From: Acanthamoeba sp. SK_2022b
Lineage: Eukaryota; Discosea; Longamoebia; Acanthamoebidae
NCBI GenBank assembly: GCA_027943245.1
Contig: JANDJZ010000721.1
Location: 1-25,300 of the forward strand
Length of the DNA stretch: 25,300 bases
Direction of reading: 5' to 3'
How positions within the stretch are numbered: position 1 is the stretch's first letter; the number at the start of each line of letters is the position of its first letter. The position numbers and the translations under genes are program-made. The notes under the pieces are model-generated. The model worked only from the letters and a program-made list of their open reading frames with translations. It was not told the origin of the DNA and ran no database searches. Below are positions 21,001 through 25,300 of the stretch, in pieces.

Positions 21001-24000
21001 GCTCGCGCCGCCAAGGCCGCCACCGAGGCCCTCCAGCAGCTCGTCAACTCCACTCTCTGTGTGGGCAGCCGTACCCAGGCCAACCGTGAAGCCATGGCCG
21101 CCGCCGCCTTTGAAATCCAGGTCAGTGGCGTCGTCTGGCAGGTGTATACTGCGTCGATCCACATGGGCCAATGGACTGACGTGTGCGTTGCGTGCCGTAC
21201 AGGATGCCGTTGCGCGTCTCATGTCGTCTGAGGGAAATCCCAACCTTATCATCACTGCCTCGCGCAGCGTCGCCGCTGCTCAGGGTCAACTCATCCAGGC
21301 TGCGAAGTCCGTTGCCAAGTACGTCATCGGCCCGCACTGCGCTCTCGAATGCGCTGACGGCCTGTTTGTTTGAGGAGCCGATGCTGACCTGGCCCACCTT
21401 TGGTGTCGCAACAGTGAGTCCGATCCTGAGGAGAAGAACCGCCTCTTCAAGGGCGTGGCTGACCTCACTGCGGCGGTGAAGAACATGTTGGCGACCGCCT
21501 CGCCTGCTGCCAACGACCCGAGCGACAAGCAGGCTCACAAGACCATGCGTGACGCCGCCACGCTGGTGGCCGACGCCACCAAGACCATCCTGGGCGACAT
21601 CACCACGCGCGAGGCCGCCATGGCCGCCCTCCGCACGGCGTCCAAGGCCGTCGCTGCCACCACGTCGACGCTGGTGGCCGACTGCTGGCCAGGCCCGCCA
21701 CGGGTCTCGTGGCCGTGTCGCGCTCGTGCGTGACCAAGCTCAAGGACCCGCAGTCCAAGCTGCAGCTCAACACCGCCGCCACCCAGGTCACCGACGCGCT
21801 CAAGAAGATGCTAGAGGCTCTCAGCGGTACGGCACTCACCGCGAATCACTCAAGCATTCACCCCCCCCCCGGTGACTTATCGTTCGGCCACCTCTGCGCG
21901 CGCGCACACACAGCTGTCAAGGAGTCCGGCGGTCACATGGAAGTCGATGAGGCGCTCGAGGCCTTTGCCGCGACCTCCGCTGATCTCGACTACGCGCTGC
22001 TGTCGGCGCAGGAGGGCAACTTCGCCGCCATGTCCGGCCAGTCGCGCGAGGGCGCCCTCGCCCTCCTCAAGCGTGCGGCCGACCAGCTCCGCGAGGCCTC
22101 GGACGATCTCGTCGACAAGGCCAAGGTGTCGCCGCAGGCCATGGGCCCGCCGGCCAAGGCCACCACCAGCGCCGTGGGCCAGGTCTTTGGCGCCGCCAAG
22201 GCCGTGGCGTCGACCACCGACGAGCGCGTGGCGCGCGTGAAGATCCTGTCGAGCGCCAAGGACGTGGCCACGGCCATCGAGCGTCTCATCAACGCCGGTC
22301 GCGCCGTGTCCAACAACCCGACCGAGCCCGAGCTCAACAACAACCTCAACAGCGCGCTCCTCGTGGCCAACGAGGAGATCGACAAGCTCCTCGCCGCCGT
22401 CCAGAACATGGGCGCCGGAAGCGAGGAATGCGACGCCGCCGCTGACGTCATCGCCAAGGGCGCCATCGAGTCGCTGACCGGCTTCGGCATGGGCAGCACG
22501 GCCGACCTGCAGGAGCTGGCCGACGAGCTGGCGGCCCTCACCAAGGCCCTCGACGCCGCGATCGGTCAGGTGGCCGACTCGGCGCGCAACAACCCCAAGG
22601 CCCTGGGCGGCGCTGCCAGCCTCACGGCGAGCACCATGCCGCCCATCATGAAGACCGCCAACAACGCCGCGGCCAAGACCACCGACGCCATGGTGTCGGA
22701 GCACATCCTGATCACGGGCAAGAAGCTGGCCGACGACACGATCAGCGCGCTGCAGACGGCCAAGGGCGTCACGGCCAACCCCAACGACTACCACCGCCAC
22801 CAGCAGCTGTCGAACGCCGTCAAGGCCGTCAAGGAGGACATCCGCGAGCTGCTCAAGGCCGTCGACGCCGCCATCCCCGGCAAGAAGGAGCTCATCGAGG
22901 CCCAGGAGAAGATCACCTCTGCCACCGATCGCCTCGTCCACCCCTCGGCTCCTCGCGGCAACGCTCAGGTACTCCCACCACTCACCTTTCAATCTTTATC
23001 ATTTCATTTTATTATTTCATATATATTTTTGTTGGTGGTCCGCTGAAGGTTTTTCTCTTCGATAAGTGAGAGACGAATTTCTTCATACCCATTAGGACAA
23101 CATTAATACCTTTTTTTAAAATTACGACTCTAATACAAGCACCATTCGCTTCGAGTAGCGGTGCTTGCTTCGCTTGTCGCAAACATTCACTTCTCTCTCT
23201 TCTCCAACTCCTCTCATTCCCTGACCTGTGCTCGAGCCAATTGATTTACTGATTATTTTCCTCTTTGGCAAATAGATGCACTTGAAGGAGGTGACCGACG
23301 CTGCCCGCGCCCTGGCCGACAGCGTGGGTCGTATCGTCGCCTCGGCCCGTAACTTCCCCGAGAAGCTGGGCCCCTATTCCAAGCAGGCTGCGGACAGCGT
23401 CTCCGACATCGTCGACGCCTCCAAGGACGCCTCTTCGGGCGATCCGGCCTCGGTGGTCCTGTTGTCGGCGAAGAAGCTGAACAAGGACAGCCAGAAGATC
23501 GCCGACGACCCGCACGATGTCACCAACGTGTTCGACGGCGCCAAGGATGTCGCTCGTGACTCGCTCCACCTCATCGCGTACGCGCTGTTCCTCTTTCTTC
23601 TTTTTGTCTTCTTTCTTTTCGTTTTCGTTCTTTTCCCTCACGCGTCGGGGCCACTTGCGCAGTTCGGTCAAGGACGCCGCGCAGAAGGAGGCCGACTCGG
23701 CCGCAAGGCGCGACCTCATCCTGGCCGCGGAGAAGTGCGCTCAGGTGACCCAGCAACTGGCGGGTGCGGCCAAGGCCACCGCCAAGCACGAGCCTGGCGC
23801 CGAGCAGAAGCTGCAGCAGGCCACGTCGAACCTGCAGGGTGGTCTCAAGGCGCTGATGGCCTACAACAAGACCAACGGCGGGCCGGACTTCAAGCCCCTT
23901 CTCGAGGCCGCCGGCGCCGTTGCCAACGAGACCGGCAAGATGATCGAGGTGCTCAAGGTCGTCGCCGGCAAGCACAAGGACGCCGCCGCCCAGACCCAGC

Positions 24001-24100
24001 TGGCAGTCACCGCCAAGTCCACCACCGACGCTATCAAGCAGGTCATCCAGGCCGCCGAGGGCCTCACCTACGGCCACAAGGGTACTGTCCCAAGCAAACG

Positions 24101-24162
<62 letters not shown>

Positions 24163-25128
24163 GATGTAGCTCACGAAACCTTTAATGAACGGACAGAGTG
24201 CAAGGAGGCGATCGAGGTCATCCAGAGGGCCATCGGCGACTTGGACGCGGCGGCGATCTCGGCCACAGTCGGCCTGCTCGAGGCCCCCGTGGGCGGTCCC
24301 AGCAACCAGCAGTGCAAGGAGGAGCTCATCACGCTCTCGCGCGACCTGGCCACGGCCACCGGCAAGCTGGTCGGATCGGCCAAGGACAGCCCCGAGAACC
24401 TGGGCCCGGCTGCCAAGGACACCTCGACCATCGTGCCCAACGTGGTCGAGAGCGCCAAGCGCCTGGCGGCGACCACGTCCGACAGCGAGACCCAGCAGGC
24501 CCAGCTGCAGCTGGCCAAGAACATGATCGACGCCATGCTCGCGCTCGTCCAGAACACGCGCGCGTCGTCGTCCAACCCCTACGACAAGGAGACGCAGGAG
24601 AACCTAGCCGCGTCCACGCGTCAGGTGTAGAGCGCCATCACGGAGCTCGTGTCCTCGCTCAAGGGCGGCGTCATGGGCCTGCGCCAGTGCGACGAGGCCA
24701 TCGCCGCCGTCGAGGCCCAGCTCGCCAACCTCGGCAAGGCCGCCGCTGGCCCCAAGAAGAGCTACGCGCAGGCGGGCGACGAGCTCACCCGGCAGACGCG
24801 CGAGCTCGTCGGCGGCATCGGCAAGATCAACTCCGTGGCCAAGAACGATCCCGAGAACGTGGGCGCCGTGACCCAGGTCGTGGCCAACGTCGTGCCGCAG
24901 CTCGTGGCGGCCATCAACACCGCCATCGCGTCGGCGGCCGACGAGGAGGTCAAGCAGAAGCTCCTCAACGGCGGCAAGGAGGTCATCATCGCCGCCCGCG
25001 ATGCCATCTCCGCCGCCAAGAACGTCGCTGCCGATCCCAAGAACTCCAACGCCATGTCGCTCCTCTCTCAGCAGCAGCGTCAGGTCACCCAGTCCATCGG
25101 CAACCTGCTCAACGCTGTACGTTACCAC

Positions 25129-25191
<63 letters not shown>

Positions 25192-25300
25192 CACGACTAA
25201 TCGATGATGGTCCATTAGATTCGCGAGGGTGCTGTGCTGGAGCGCGATGCCGAGTACGCCTCGGCCCGCATCCAGGCGGCCATCGCTGAGCTCGACTCGG
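18088..25300 (+). CDS. TLN: Talin, 5' part (FERM head and much of the rod); runs off the window
   Basis: Exons: 18088-18220, 18358-18449, 18516-18608, 18685-18844, 18947-19111, 19204-19858, 19943-20427, 20501-20770, 20876-21120, 21203-21318, 21415-21826, 21914-22968, 23276-23577, 23663-24081, 24170-25116 and 25219 onward; about 1877 codons. F0 (1 to about 83: MALQLKILFTTTGLTKTMRF, DHGLFQPADD); F1 with a Lys-rich loop (about 138-153); F2 (HPVTRDEAIAFGALQCQIIYG); F3 PTB fold (FTLDFGDYRDEY, GYIDILLKK). From about residue 433 the rod consists of Ala-rich helical bundles with repeated KDVAT-, NPxx- and KELMNA-type helices. Talin links membrane adhesion receptors to actin at the cell cortex. The I/LWEQ actin-binding end lies outside the window. 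Oddities: in-frame stops at 18417, 18736 and 24628 and a 1-nt frame loss near 21680 (see findings). Confidence 0.95.
22969..23275 (+). other. Unusually long talin intron with AT-rich core and hairpin
   Basis: This 307-nt intron (donor GTACTC, acceptor AAATAG) is about three times the usual size here. Its middle is AT-rich and contains the 8-bp inverted repeat CAAGCACC (23136-23143) / GGTGCTTG (23160-23167). I could not match it to a tRNA, snoRNA or snRNA. Confidence 0.6.
24103..24159. repeat. (TG)n microsatellite in a talin intron
   Basis: About 28 TG units on the sense strand fill most of the 88-nt intron 24082-24169 between donor GTACTG and acceptor GATGTAG. Confidence 0.95.
25130..25192. 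repeat. (CA)n microsatellite in a talin intron
   Basis: About 31 CA units on the sense strand make up more than half of the 102-nt intron 25117-25218. Confidence 0.95.

Noticed and set aside
21877..22992. 371-codon open frame on the minus strand opposite the talin rod
   Set aside because: It mirrors the GC-biased third positions of the Ala-rich talin exon. The product is a Gly/Leu/Arg/Val-rich shadow with no domain.
1..25300. Transposons, tRNA or rRNA genes
   Set aside because: No transposase, reverse transcriptase, terminal repeats, tRNA cloverleaf or rRNA signature could be recognised by eye on either strand.

Overview
The window looks like nuclear DNA of a free-living amoebozoan, most likely Acanthamoeba (inferred from gene content and style, not from a search). 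Coding exons are GC-rich, genes are packed 100-450 bp apart, and almost every gene is cut by many introns of roughly 50-150 nt. The ORFs are therefore pieces of spliced genes. I rebuilt eight genes by joining exons at splice sites and checking that every intron phase closes.

Minus strand, 132-16293, right to left: (i) 16293-12569, an FZL/Fzo-type dynamin-family GTPase with a mitochondrial-looking N-terminus, 19 exons; (ii) 12450-11215, an unrecognised helical protein of 247 aa, 9 exons including a 19-nt one; (iii) 11030-8377, the spliceosomal LisH/WD40 protein SMU1, 12 exons; (iv) 7934-5739, a multi-pass PAP2-superfamily membrane protein; (v) 5301-2772 and (vi) 2498-132, a tandem pair of transcription-factor-like proteins. 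Each of the pair has a fungal-type Zn2Cys6 cluster, an AT-hook-like motif, a coiled coil and a PAS domain, and the two share all four intron positions and phases.

Plus strand, 16426-25300: (vii) 16426-17926, a CDC123/D123-family protein (translation factor eIF2 assembly) that ends in a CaaX-like tail, divergent from the dynamin gene across a 132-bp shared promoter that holds a perfect 21-bp inverted repeat; (viii) 18088 to beyond the window, talin, the adaptor between membrane adhesion receptors and actin, with a FERM head and part of the helical rod.

The most interesting points are: three in-frame stop codons plus one frameshift in an otherwise well conserved talin; a Trp-to-Cys change at the talin F3 receptor-binding position; a prenylation-like tail on CDC123; an FZL-type dynamin apparently addressed to mitochondria; four GC-AG introns with almost the same donor (G|GCACGY) in three neighbouring genes; and the tandem Zn2Cys6-PAS regulators. 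The genes do not form one pathway; their order looks like ordinary compact eukaryotic packing. I found no rRNA, tRNA, CRISPR or transposon genes.
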